The translations under genes were made by a program, and so were the position numbers. This document shows, piece by piece, positions 32,136-44,110 of a stretch of DNA of 64,000 bases. Every line of letters starts with the position of its first letter. The first letter of the stretch is position 1. The notes beneath the pieces were generated by a model. The model did not search any database. It had not been told where the DNA came from and saw only the letters and a list, made by a program, of their open reading frames with translations. The stretch comes from Przewalskia tangutica (taxonomy: Eukaryota > Streptophyta > Magnoliopsida > Solanales > Solanaceae): assembly GCA_029844215.1 (NCBI GenBank), contig CM056728.1, forward strand, positions 620,001-684,000, written 5' to 3'.

Positions 32136-35100
32136 TCACTTCTTTGACTTCTTAGATCCCTTAGATCCCCTGCAAGGACATATTCTCATCAAATGCTTTT
32201 CTAACAAGGCTCTAGAGAAACTAAAAGTAACATATTTGCGGATGGACTTACTGGGCTGGCTGGGCTGGGGGAGCAGCGGCGGCCGGTGCTTCAGGTTGTA
32301 CTGGCCCTCCCGGTCCCTGAGAATTGGAACAGAAAATATGAGCTCAAATTCTAAACAGTTCTTATTTAGAAGAGGATCAAATTCCATAATCACATGCAAC
32401 ATGTCCTATAACCATAAACTTGGAGGAGCAAACCACAGAGAAAGTGTCCTGAGTGTCAGTCAATTTAATTTGAGCTTCAAATTATCACCTGAGCCAAACG
32501 CTCCTCCCTCCTTGCGAACTTTCTTTCCCTGCTTGCTTTGTTCTTTGCCCTCCTGGCCTCAAATTGGTCAGACAAGGTCTTTTCTCTGGCCTTCTCAGCC
32601 TTTGTCTTGTGGATATTTTCCATCAGCACACGCTTGTTCTTGAAAACATTACCCTTCACCTTCATGTACATGTCATGATACATGTGCCTGTCAATCTTCT
32701 TTGATTCCCGGTACTTGCGAAGCAAGCGCCTAAGGACTCTCATTCTCCTCATCCAAAGCACCTTGGTAGGCAGTCTAGCCTCCCTGGTACCTTTGCGCTT
32801 ACCTGAGAAAAGAATAGATATCAGCTAACCAAGCAATTTTCATTAGTATTTACAAAGACATGGAGAAATGGCATAGTTCAAGCACAGTTAATGTATGAGT
32901 CAAATAATCTTTAATACCAAGCAACCAAATATTCTTCTTAGTCATGGAGTACCAAAAAAATATTTAGTTCGGACAAAAAAGCAAAGTGACTATAATCAAA
33001 ACAAAACTTGCTAGTACTAAACAACTTACAATAAAAATAATACGTAATATCAGTTTATACTCTCTCAATCTTATTTTAATTGGCCTAGCTGATATTTATA
33101 GCCAACAACAACATTCCTCTCCAAATTCAACTTCCTAATTATATTCTTCTTTATTTTGATTGAAATATGGGTCATTATGAGTTACTAATTAAAAAATGAA
33201 ACTAAGGACACATGTTAGACTGAAAATTAATTTAGCCAACTGTAAAGAATTGAGTAGGTCATGTCACAAAAGTTTGCAAATAGAAGATATAATCACTATC
33301 GAGACTAGGAGGTACCATATCCAGAATGACGGCCTTTCCTCTTGGCCTCCTTCATTCTGCGAGCACGAGATCTAGAGTGAATTTTGGTTGGTTTCCGGAT
33401 GATGAAACCATCCTTCACCAATTTTCTGATGTTTTGACCTGCTCCAAATGCAAACGAAGGAATTAGAGGCAATTGTTCAGAAACTATGACAGTTACTAGG
33501 TGTCACAATAACATTGGAAAGCTACATAAAGATTACAGATAGCTTGCAAAAGCTCAACCAATCTAGCTAGTTACAGCTAAGAATTGTACTAAAAAATGTC
33601 ATCGTTTACATGTGAATAGCAAACTATTAATATGTTACTCTCACGAATATTGCTGAAGAGCATATTTCATTGACGAGAGTCTAAAGTTGATCAAAATCCA
33701 AACCTAAAATGTCTCTACATAAAAAATGATAGATTGATAATAAAACATAAAGCAGCTCAATGACATCTCCATCTCACGACCTAACAACTCCTGATTAATC
33801 CACATAAACAACTATTTCAGTAAAATAATGTGTAGCATACCCTATCTGCCAATAATACCAATCAAATAAATCTATAGTTGCAATCATCTTATGAATCATC
33901 TAACCCTTCAGTTTTTGGAGGATCCAACATAATTAGATTACTCCTAACCTTCAAACCTTACAGCAATCATACTACATCATCCAGCCTGACGACCAGACTC
34001 CATTTATGAAGCTCGCATCTAAGAATCATCACTCTAAAAAATCATCGCTTAAATGTGAAAAGCATAATATTAATATGCTAGTCACATTAAAGCGCATAAA
34101 CTTGATCAAATTGCATAACCTTAAAGTTCTCTACAGAAAATAGGTAAATTGATAATATCGGTAACATATACCACTAGGCTTCAGCGGAGCTAAACTGATT
34201 AAAACCTGCTACAGATCTTCCAAAATAGAACCTATTACACACGAACTAGAGATTTAAATAGATCACATAGACATGAAGGTGTATCGATAATAACAGTAAC
34301 ACATTCTAAGCTTAACTGGAGCTAAATTGATTAGATACTACTACAGATCTTCCAAAACCAGAAGCTAAGACATACGAACGATAGATTAAAAAGATCGCAT
34401 AAACATAAAATCTAAAGTTGATCAAACTCCAAGCCTATTAAAATTGATAATAACAGTAACATATTCTATGCTTAACTGGAGCTAAACTGACTAGATTAAA
34501 TGAATTAATAATAACAGTAACATATTTGAGGCTTAAATTGAGCTAAACTCATTAAATTTTACTACAGATCTTCCAAAAATCGAAGCTACTACATACGAAC
34601 ACAAACCTAACAAATTCCAAACTTAAAACATCTCTATGTAGAAAAGAATGAGCTGATAATCACAGTAACATATTCAAGGCTTCACTGAAGCTAAACTGAT
34701 TAAAATCTACTACAGATCTTCAAAAAACATAAGCTACTACATAAAAGTTGATCAAAATTCCAAATCTAAATAGTCTCTATGTAACAAAAAAAGAACTAAT
34801 AATCACAGTAGACATATTCAAGGCTACACTGGACACTAAATAGAAGCTACTACATACGAATGATAAATTAAATACATAAAAGGACTAAAACACACACATT
34901 TCAATTGGTTGAAGGTTAGATGTGTTTTGTTAGATATCACATGGACTAAAATCAGAATATACATATAATTTAGGGACTAAAACTGCTATATTACTAAAAT
35001 CTACTATAGATCTTCGAAAAATAGAAACTACTACATACGAACAGTAGATTAAAGAGATCGTATAAACTACTAAAATTGATCAAATTCCAAACCTAAATCG

Positions 35101-35450
35101 TCTATACGTAACATATTCAATGCTTCACTGGACACTAAATAGAAGCTACTATATACGAGCGATAGATTAAAGACATCGCACAAACATTAAACGTTATCGT
35201 TTACAAGTAAATATCTAAAATTGATCAAATTTCAATCCTAAATCGTGTCTACGTAACATATTTAAGGCTTAACTGGAGCTAAATAGAAGCTACTACATAT
35301 GAACAATAGATTAAAAAGAGATAATCGAATAAACGTACGAGAATTAGCCATGGAGATTTCGTTGCCTTCATTAGGATCGAGCCAAACTTTGCCTCTTCCA
35401 CACTTGAGGACACTTGCGGCGAGCCGCTTCTGGAGCTTCAACGACACCAT
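32136..35450 (-). CDS. RPL19: 60S ribosomal protein L19 (eL19)
   Basis: Structural protein of the cytosolic large ribosomal subunit. Five coding exons on the minus strand: 35450-35339, 33438-33316, 32802-32489, 32316-32252, 32169-32136; phases agree and the product is 215 residues, near the usual plant length. It starts MVSLKLQKRLAASVLKCGRG and contains KVWLDPNEGNEISMANSR, DGFIIRKPTKIHSRSRARR and KVLWMRRMRVLRRLLRKYR, with the long basic helix GNVFKNKRVLMENIHKTKAE. The Ala/Pro-rich C-terminal tail ends GSKGSKKSKK, as in plant eL19 proteins. Intron 1 (33439-35338) is long and contains a degenerate minisatellite with a period near 145 bp. The promoter carries a telo-box and a TATA box. Confidence 0.95.
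34060..35310. repeat. Intronic minisatellite, period about 140-150 bp, about 8 diverged copies
   Basis: The phrase CTACTACAGATCTTCCAAAA followed by GAAGCTACTACATACGAAC and GATAGATTAAA recurs near 34205, 34340, 34560, 34708, 34845 (partial), 35001, 35145 (partial) and 35285 (partial). The phrases GTAACATATTCAAGGCTT and GAGCTAAACTGATTA lie between. Spacing of successive anchors is about 135-155 bp, with one double step. It fills the 5' part of RPL19 intron 1 right up to exon 1. Confidence 0.7.
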
Positions 35451-35560
35451 TTTCTGTGAAGCAAGGAGAAATGAACAGCAATTGGGAGAGATGGCTTTTA
35501 TACCTCTCGTATGCCCTAGGGTTTTGGTCAGAAAAGGCCCTCAGGTCCAATGGGCCTCTT
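35451..35560 (-). promoter_or_regulatory. RPL19 proximal promoter: TATA box, telo-box and site II-like motif
   Basis: On the minus strand, TATAAAAG lies at 35502-35495, about 45 bp upstream of the ATG. The telo-box AAACCCTA is at 35524-35517, and a GGCCCA/TGGGCC site II-like motif is at 35556-35551. Telo-boxes paired with site II motifs are characteristic of plant ribosomal-protein promoters and link expression to cell proliferation. Confidence 0.75.
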
Positions 35561-35669
35561 AGTACTAGGGAAAAGCCCGTTGAAATAATTGCACTTGTAA
35601 CCAGGTTTCACCCAGAAAACTACAACACTTCTTTGCGCGGATTGATCTTCAAAGGCACTAGTCCTTAAT

Positions 35670-36888
35670 TTGTGCTCTTCGATATTTTAGTGATCGAAAG
35701 TATCCCTTACATCAAAAAATAGAAGAAAAAAGAAATTCAATTTTATAGAAACTTTATCTATTCGCGTAAAATTACATAGAAATTATGATATACGGCCTAA
35801 TTTTATAGAATATGCATTTCCGACATAGTTATGCAGAAATTAAGTTATTCTCTATATAACTACATAGCGAATAGGCATAGGTTCATAAAAAATTATGTCT
35901 TGTGAAATTATTATTATTTTTTACTCTGTTGTAATCGAACCCAAAATGTCTCAGGGTACTTTGTCCCACAAATTTTCATTAAATGAAAAGTAGAAGTAAA
36001 AATCAAAGACTAGCCCGTATGAAGGGAAATTCATGCAAAAGAAATGGAAAATAAATTCTGTCTTGCGAATCCAAACTCTATCTTGCGATTTTTTTTCTTG
36101 ATTGTTTACTGACAGGGGTTTGAATCTGTAACCTCAGAATTTTTAAGCGAAGGACAAAAATTAAAGATTTCAATTTTGAGCGATAAAAATTAAAGACATG
36201 TGCCTTTCAAGAACAATATGAGCAAAAAATGTTGGTTTGTGCTTCAAGTCAAAATAACGGAACCTCTAGTCAGTTTTCACCTTATCATTTAGTACTTCTT
36301 AAAAAATGCGATGTAATAAACATTTAAATTGCATTTATGATACACATATATAGTTTTAAAAAATCATGAAACGTAGTTATATTTTGCATTTTGTAACAAA
36401 TACACTAATACAACACTTTCACACAATTTCATATGCATCGATACCCGTCGCCTCAATAGAACTCTTTCGTTGATACAAACTTATATCCGAATGATATAAC
36501 AACTAGCTACGTTTCACAATCATACTCGAATGTATATCTATTTATGTTGTAGCTCATTATATCAATCGAACGATTCCTTAGTGGATTGTCTCTATCATCA
36601 CCCGATACATAGTCTCGTCAATTTTGGTTTTTTTGATGTCGTACATATACAAATTCATGCAGATCATGAGTGCTATGCAGCTTGGTTCTCATTATAGTAG
36701 AATGTTTGGTTAAGAGTGTTTAAATTTAATTAATCAATTGTGCTAATCATGAAAATAATTAATAACATACTCTCAAAAACCAAAAAATATTTTCCAATAT
36801 TTAATCCCAAATACAATTTGATGGAAATTACCCAAATATTGGAAATTATATACATTTATTCATAAACATAATTTGACTAATAATGTAA
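35670..36888. other. Intergenic region between RPL19 and exopolygalacturonase
   Basis: 35740-36200 holds an inverted, diverged copy of the 9300-9900 repeat (ACATAGAAATTATG motifs, then GACTAGCCCGTATGAAGG). 36290-36860 is AT-rich with no feature seen; its right part will contain the 3' end of the exopolygalacturonase transcript. Confidence 0.5.
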
Positions 36889-39800
36889 TTAGCATGCTGG
36901 TGGATTATTTTTCCCACTCAATATTGTTTTGGCATTTGAACATGTTGCTGCCAAAAGAGGTCCAATATTACCAGCTGGAGCTAGATCAATGTCAACCAAT
37001 TCAACCCCTTCACAGGGAAGTGTTTCACTGCAATTGAGTGCCACTGGAGCTTTTGTAGTTGTTGTACCTCTGATGTTCTTGAATTTAATATCTACTAGTT
37101 TCACTTTTGATGGCTATACAAAAACAAAAACAAAAATTGTATAGGTGACATTGAGATACAAAAAAAAATAGTACTCTACGATTTATTCGCATAGTATCTT
37201 ATTCTTCATTTTTCGCTACTACGTGATGCTTCATTGTGTAAGTCACATACTCACATTTGTCTAAAAGAATAGTACAATTTACTCGAATTCATGTACATAT
37301 ATCCAACGATATAAATAGTTTATCTGTCAAGAGGTCAGAATTCGAATTGCTAAATGCTCTCTTATCCGAAGCCCTAGACCAGTTGGAGACAGATCCTCAT
37401 TGGGTGGTGTGAGAGAGCTTGGTCACAAGTTCGAAACTCTTAATAGGTGTCAGACTATGTGCCTAGCACCAAGCGTAGTCAAAGTAGGAATGAAATTTCT
37501 AACGCCAACATATGCATGTAATACACGTATCAAGTAACTGGTTAGTCAACTAGTTAGTCAAAACTCAAAAGTAGTTATGATTGCTTACCTCCTTATTGTT
37601 CTTGGAATTGTAGTGTTGATCAATAAGAATTGGATTTTTAACATTATCCAAGATAATATCTTCATAAACAACACCAGAAACTTGTAGTGAAGGTGAGCCC
37701 ATGTAAGTCTTGATTCTTGCACCATTTGTTGTACTGTGGAATGTACAATTTCTTACAATTACTCCCATAACATCCCTCTCATCTAATCGTTTTCCAAGGC
37801 TGCCGATGCTGCACAAAAAAATTGAAACAAAAAACTACATTTAAAAATTTTAAATGTCTAAATTTATGATAGGGTTAATGGTACTTTTAATTCCTCAATT
37901 ATTGTTATTTTTTATTTTAATCCTTATAATATATACTTGAATAAACACATTTAATCTTCAATTTTTTTTTTACCCCTTTTCAAGGAGCTCACCACTTTTG
38001 CTCCCAACCTTGCGATCTTAGAGTTGGAGGTAGATGATGCTTATCATTTGAACAACTTTTTTTGTCATTGTCAACCTTTAATTAATGAAATTATGCACTC
38101 TTATTCTCTTTGCTCGTGAATGTTCACAAATTTATCATAATTATTAACAGTTTCACCACCATGTGCTATGTTAATTTCGTACCATTACTCCATATTTGAT
38201 GGTAATCTAATTCTAAAAATAGTGTAAACGTGTAAATATATGAAACAATATATTCCCTACCCATAATTAGAATATTTCCATATATTGTGTAAATATAATT
38301 ATGGTAAGACTAGGATTCCTCTTTTGTATAGACTTAGGATTCCTAATGTATAAAGGATGAATATAGTACTTTATATATACCTTGATATTAATGAAAGACT
38401 CCCCAAGAGGAGATTAATATCATCTTACATGGTATCAAGAGCCTAAACACAAAACCCTAGGATTTTTTTTCTTCCCTCTCTCTTGAGCAAGCCGCTGCCG
38501 ACCACCCACCCCCACCCTCGGGTATTGCGCCGCGGCTCTCCCCTCTCTCCACAAAATTCTTGGTTTTATTTTTCTTCTTCATTCCTCTCTTCTCTAAATG
38601 GCTATCCCTGAATATTCCACACTTTCTGAATCTTCTACCTCCACAAATCCCACCACCACGGTGACATCCTCTTTTCATCCAACCCTAACTGTTACAAACA
38701 TCAAGAACTCTATTCCCATTATTCTTGATCAAGAAAAGTCAGTATTCTCCCTGGGTTGAACTGTTTCGTAATCATGCATGTCTCTATAACGTGCTTGATC
38801 ACATCGATGACACAATTCCGCGCCCTCCGGAGGTTGATGAGTCTACTTGGCGTCGTCTAGACCCCGGCGTCAAACAGTGGATTTATGATAGTATTTTTCA
38901 AGACCTTCTTCTTACTATCATGAAATCTAGCGCCACAGCCCTTGAGTTATGGAATCGTCTGGAGGAATTTTTTTTAGGACAATAAGCACACCCGTGCTGT
39001 GTATTTAGAGGAGCAATTTAACAATACACGTCTTAAAAACTTTTTCGATGTGACTGAGTACTGCAAACATTTAAAGCCATCGATTTAATCAACTTGTTCT
39101 GCCGACGAGCTCACATCGACACCAAACTGGTGTTACAATTGATTGCTGACCTTCCTAAAGGCGAATATGATACTTTGACCACCATGATTCAACAGGCAGA
39201 TCCGTTACCCAGCTTTAACAAAGCTCGCTCGCAGTTGTTACTCGAAGAGACTCAACCTGCTAAGCAGGATGAGCACAGTCAGAAGGCATTAGCGGTCGAA
39301 ACGCGCCCTCAAGATCCAACGCCGCCAGATGTGTTATACTTGCTCCTTTTGATATTATACATGCCAATTTATGGACATCTCCTATCTCTAGTTCTCTCGG
39401 TCATAAATACTATCTTGTGTTGCTTGATGATTTTTCACACTATGTTTGGTTATATCCTCTTAAATTTAAATCGGAAGTGTTTGCCAAATTTCTTGAGTTT
39501 CACAAGTTTATCCACACACAATTTGGAAAAAGTATAAAATCTTTTCAGTGCGATAATGGTCGTGAATTCAATAACTCTATGTTTCACCGGTTTTGTACAA
39601 ATAATGGCATGTTTTTTCGCTTCTCCTGCCCTCACACCTCACCACAAAACGGTAAAGCTGAAAGAATCATACGTACCATTAACAATATGATTCGCACCCT
39701 ATTGATTCATGCCTCCCTCCTTCCTTCTGGGTATATGCTGCTAAAATGTCAGAATACATTCTAAATATTCTCCCTACTAGCACTCTTCACAATATGACCC

Positions 39801-42800
39801 CTACCGAAATCATCTACCATATGATCATCTACGGATTTTCTTGACGAGCCTGTCATCTCTCCCTTTATCCTCGAACAACTCACGCCCTGCTCACATCGAG
39901 CCGCGACCAGCGAGAGCCGCGCTACCGATTTCGATGGCAATCTTGAGGAATACCGACAGCCGCGGCCGTTTGAGTGGCCATGGCGCCAAACTTCGCAGGT
40001 TCAACCTTCTAGACCGCAGTCGCTCGATCCAGATTCACGGCTCTCCGACGGCCGCCCCACCTTCTCCTTATCCAACTTTACCCACCGTCTCAGACACCAC
40101 TCCGTCACCCACTGTCCCTACTCATCTAATGGAAACTCGTTCAAAGCATGGAATCTTCAAATCCAAAGTCTATTTAAACTTGTCGGCCTAAACCATCTCT
40201 CATCTTCTAAAGAACTCAAAATTAGTCAAACAAGACCCTAATTGGAATGCGACTATGTATGAGGAATTCAATGCTTTAACTAAACAACACACGTGAGATC
40301 TAGTACCTAGACTCTGTATAGGAGCCTTGCAGGTGCACTTCAATATCTCACATTTACCAGGTCAGACATAGCTTATGCTGTTCAACAGGTGTGCTTATTC
40401 ATGCATGCCCCCATGGAGTCTCATTTCACTGCTCTTAAGCGTATCATTCGATACATTAAGGGTACTCTTGATTATGGTTTGCACCTATACCCCTCTGCGC
40501 CAAACAGGTTGCTCTCAAGCGACATACTACCCTATCTAGATCCAGTGTCGAGGCTGAGTATAGAGGCGTTGTAAATGTAGTAGCTGAGATTTGTTGGCTC
40601 AAAAACTTACTGTTAGAATTTCAGTGTCATTTGCGTCAAGCATCTATTGTGTACTGTGATAACATCTCTGTCATCTATTTGTCTCATAATTCGGTTCAGC
40701 ATCAGCGAACCAAGCACATTGAGATAGACCTACACTTTGTTCGTGAGAAAGTTGCTCTAGGCCATGTCAGAGTGTTACATGTTCTATCATCCTATCAGTA
40801 TGTAGACATATTTACCAAAGGACTTCCGAGACAGTTGTTTCTTGACTTCAGATCCAGTCTCAGCGTCCAGCCTCCTCCCGCTCCGACTGAGGGGGTGTGT
40901 AAACGTGTAAATATATGAAACAATATATTCCCTACCCATAATTAGAATATTTTCATATTGTGTAAATATAATTATGGTAAGACTAGGATTCCTTTTTTGT
41001 ATAGGCTTAGGATTCCTATTGTATAAGGGATGAATATTGTACTCTATATATACCTTGATATTAATGAAAGACTCCCCAAAGGGATAATATCATCTTACAA
41101 ATAGTTCAAATTTAATTTTTGACGGAATTTGTTGGACTTTGGCTCGTCAACGGATTTTTTGCAAGAAATTCCTTACTGACGAGCCAATTAAATTCCGACA
41201 GGACGTCTGTCGGAAATTAGTGACTTTTTGGTAGTGTCAAAGGGATCAAAGTTATTTTAGTAATAACTGAGGGACTAAAAGTATCATTATTCGTTTATGA
41301 TATATTAGGGCTATTACGTAAAAGAAATGCACAAGTTGTTGCTTAAGAGACCACAACAACTCGTGAATTGTATTATTATGTGATCTCTTGATCGTTCTTG
41401 TGTCTTATTCTTCTGTTAATTATGTGAAATATTAACCAAAAAAATACATAATATTAATTAAAACTAACCTTATTCCATGTCCTGGGCCACAATTAATATT
41501 AGAGATATAAACATTGGAACTGCCATGTCCAATACCAATGCAATCATCACCTGTCCCAATGTTACTATCAGTGACATTGACATTAATTGTTTGACTTATA
41601 TGAAGTCCATCAGTGTTTGGACTTGTTTCTGGTGCAGTAATTTTGATTTTTGAAACTGTGATGTCGCTGCTATCAGTGATTTTCAAGTGGACACCTTTGG
41701 CATCCACAAAATTGATGTTGTTGATGGAAGAACTCTTCACACCCTGTAATAGAAGAGACTGCACAAAAAAAGTAAAATATGTTACGACTTGAATCTGTTA
41801 ATTTCACATATGATCATTCAACTATTAGTTTATTGTGCCAAAGTTACAAAAATAATTGTAGTACTAGAAATATAACTCAACTATGCATATATACTGTACA
41901 AAAAATAAGCATATATACTGTATAATATATTCTCTTTGAGATATTCATTGGCTTGGCTAATCCAAATATGGCCTCATATGACACAAAAAGGGATAATTAA
42001 GAGTTTGTCCGTTCTCAAGGCTCAAATCCGAGATTTATGGTTAAGAATAGAGGGATTTCATCCACCTGACTGCGTTCCTCTATGATTATGACAATTTCAT
42101 ATATGTGGTAAACCCACGTGTGCTATTTTCAGGATCAACTTTAGCATTTTCAGTTTTTTTATTTTAATGTATTTAATTGAGTTAATTTCGTTACAAAAGT
42201 TAAATTTATGATTTTTAATATAATAAATTGAAAGTTGAACGATCTGAGCCGAGAGTCTTTTTTAAAACAGTCTCTCTACTTAAAATTTACGTATATTTTA
42301 TCTTCTCTAGATTTCACTTGTGGAATTATACTGAGTATGTTGTTGTTGTAAAGTTGAACGACCATCCATAATATTATCAGATTTTTAGAAAGTTCACTTA
42401 CAGTAGGCAGAGGAGGAGAGCCTCCGGTTTTGTCAGCGTATTGCCAACTCGCATTTCCTTGTCCATTGAGAGTCCCTCCACCCGTAACCACGATACCATC
42501 TACGTGCTCGATAGATATCCATGCACCTCGTGAGTACAAACTTATGTCTGTATTTGACAATACAGTCCCTTGAATTTCAATAGTAATAGGCCTTGGACTA
42601 CTGCATGGGCCTTGAAAAATAGTTTCTCCTGTAGTGAATGTTCCTGGTGGAATAACAACTTTTGCTGGGCCTGCTGATTGGCAAGCTGATCTCCATGCCA
42701 TCATAAATCCCTACAAGTGCAAGAAAAGATAATTTTACACTTATAAATCATTTTTTTGTCTCTAAAATCTTCAAACCAAATTAAATAAATAAAATAAAAC

Positions 42801-43600
42801 ATGTTATGTATATGCATATAAGTCCTATATTTATAAAAATAAAAGTTTAACCATCAGAGTAATTACAGCGGAATTTAGGAGTAGAGCTACATGGTCGGAA
42901 GAGACTCAATTAACTCTCTTTATCGGATAATTATGATACGAAAATAGGGTAATTCGTTGAAATTTTTTTGACATAAAGAAAGCTTTTAGTGTAGCGACAA
43001 AGGTTATTCAAGAATTGTTTTACGTTGCAGATTCAAATTCCGATATGACATTCTTGCATATTTTTTGAATCTCCTTGATTTCTTCATCAGATAATCATAA
43101 TATGCAAATAGGGTAAAAATAAATTCTCTTTCTCTCTCTTTGTGTATAGAACAACTCGTTGGGATACTATTGATATAAAGAAAGCCTTTTGTTGTAGCAA
43201 CAAAAGTGATTCAAGAAGTGTTTTATGTTGCAGGTTCAAATTCTGGTATGACATTCTTGCCTACTTTTGAATGCCTTGTTAAAAACTTCAAATTATTAAT
43301 GCGGCTACACATGATGCCACCTTTGCAGCAACGGGTGTGATGCAACGCTGCTCTCACGTTTAATGGTATTTAGCAATTAACATCCATTGTCAAGGGCGGA
43401 GATAGAAGCTGAACTACAGGTTCGAGCCTTACCCTAGCGCCATCTGCCTGGGTATTTGGTCTAGCTCCGAACTTGGTAACATCAAATACTGTCTCCAAAA
43501 GGCCACGACGTGAACCAAAAGGTGCACATTCTGCAACTTTTGATGAAAAAATGGCTATACACAAAAGTAAAACAAACACTACAACTTTTGGAATAGCCAT
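36889..43600 (-). CDS. Exopolygalacturonase-like GH28 enzyme
   Basis: Secreted enzyme expected to hydrolyse de-esterified homogalacturonan in the cell wall. Five coding exons on the minus strand: 43600-43433, 42710-42402, 41758-41469, 37808-37589, 37113-36889; phases agree and the product is 403 residues, normal for plant exo-PGs. The N-terminus MAIPKVVVFVLLLCIAIFSS is a signal peptide. All four GH28 motifs are intact: SPNTDGLH, GTGDDCIGIG, CGPGHGISIG (formed across the exon 3/4 junction) and GARIKTYMG. FDVTKFGARPNTQADGA and VVIPPGTFTTGETIFQGPC place it in the exo-PG (often pollen-expressed) clade; the expression pattern is inference. Intron 3 (37809-41468) carries a Copia element nested in a MITE-like element, and intron 1 holds a tandem duplication. 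Neither breaks the reading frame. Confidence 0.92.
38598..39310 (+). pseudogene. Copia element 3 gag
   Basis: Starts ATG GCT ATC CCT at 38598. Frame-shifted pieces include SPWVELFRNHACLYNVLDHI, VKQWIYDSIFQDLLLTIM and VLQLIADLPKGEYDTL, homologous to gag of elements 2 and 4. Confidence 0.75.
39330..40191 (+). pseudogene. Copia element 3 integrase and linker
   Basis: YYLVLLDDFSHYVWLYPL and FQCDNGREFNN are the two aspartate blocks; FSCPHTSPQNGKAERIIRTI contains the glutamate region. The GC-rich linker at 39885-40060 leads towards the missing reverse transcriptase. Confidence 0.8.
40310..40890 (+). pseudogene. Copia element 3 RT C-terminus and RNase H
   Basis: QQVCLFMHAPMESHFTALKR and IIRYIKGTLDYGLHLYPSAP are the end of the RT region; YCDNISVIYLSHNSVQHQRT and KHIEIDLHFVREKVALGHV are RNase H. 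A deletion removed the RT core including the YVDD block. Confidence 0.8.
42890..43280. repeat. Tandem duplication in exopolygalacturonase intron 1
   Basis: ATAAAGAAAGCTTTTAGTGT and CAGATTCAAATTCCGATATG (about 42974-43053) recur as ATAAAGAAAGCCTTTTGTTG and CAGGTTCAAATTCTGGTATG (about 43172-43252), a spacing of about 199 bp. The CAGGTTCAAATTC motif is B-box-like, so the unit may be a SINE remnant. Confidence 0.55.
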
Positions 43601-43705
43601 TGTGATTTGTGGTGGCCTTAAGCAGAAAAGTGGGCAAATTAAAGAAGGAAATGAATGCCCTTTTAATGGGACATAAACAATCCTTTGCCGTTTTTATATC
43701 AATTC
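43601..43705 (-). promoter_or_regulatory. Exopolygalacturonase leader and TATA box
   Basis: On the minus strand TATAAAAA occurs at 43698-43691, about 90 bp upstream of the ATG at 43600, a normal distance for a plant TATA box plus short leader. Confidence 0.55.
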
Positions 43706-44110
43706 TCTTACACCATACAAAAATTATTGGCTAGTGTTAGTTTGTTTTATTTTGTTTATGTTATGGCCTCAATAGTAGGAGAGTTCAAACTGAGAGATCG
43801 CTATTTCTTTTCATCCGTCCATATACTTTCTAGTTAATATGTGTGTGTTCAACTTAAATTGAATTTTACGAGTATTCTAAGAATTAAAGTTAAGAAATTC
43901 ACCATGCATAAATTAAGAACAGAAAAATGTCGTTTAGAATATTCAGTTTGTTCCTCTTGTACCAGTATATATTAAGATTTTGATATGGGTAATAAGTCTA
44001 AATATCACATCAAGTCACTTGATAAAATTAATTAATTAAACTGGATGGTTCTTGAATTGCCGTCACATATCATTAAATTGGCAAAAACAATTTAATTAGT
44101 ATGTTGAATT
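43706..44110. other. Intergenic AT-rich sequence
   Basis: No feature seen between the exopolygalacturonase promoter and the minus-strand Copia element. Confidence 0.5.

Larger units (their letters stand above)
38223..41099 (+). mobile_element. Ty1/Copia LTR retrotransposon 3, internally deleted
   Basis: LTRs 38223-38429 (207 bp) and 40898-41099 (202 bp) both begin TGTAAACGTG and end CATCTTACA. A perfect 5-bp target duplication AATAG (38218-38222 and 41100-41104) flanks it. The primer-binding site TGGTATCAAGAGCC is at 38430. Gag, integrase and RNase H pieces remain; most of the reverse transcriptase is deleted near 40300. It lies antisense to the exopolygalacturonase gene inside intron 3. The LTRs are very similar, so insertion was fairly recent compared with element 1. 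Confidence 0.92.
37875..41289. repeat. MITE-like inverted-repeat element split by Copia element 3
   Basis: The left end TTAATGGTACTTTTAATTCC pairs with the right end GGACTAAAAGTATCATTA in inverse. Without the Copia insertion and one target copy it would be about 530 bp. The interior right part has another self-complementary segment (GACGGAATTTG... and CAAATTCCGAC-like motifs). Confidence 0.55.

Noticed and set aside
42710..43433. Suspected missing microexon at the exon 1/2 junction of the exopolygalacturonase
   Set aside because: The joined sequence NTQADGARGFMMAW has the same length as the usual family block, so no residues are missing.
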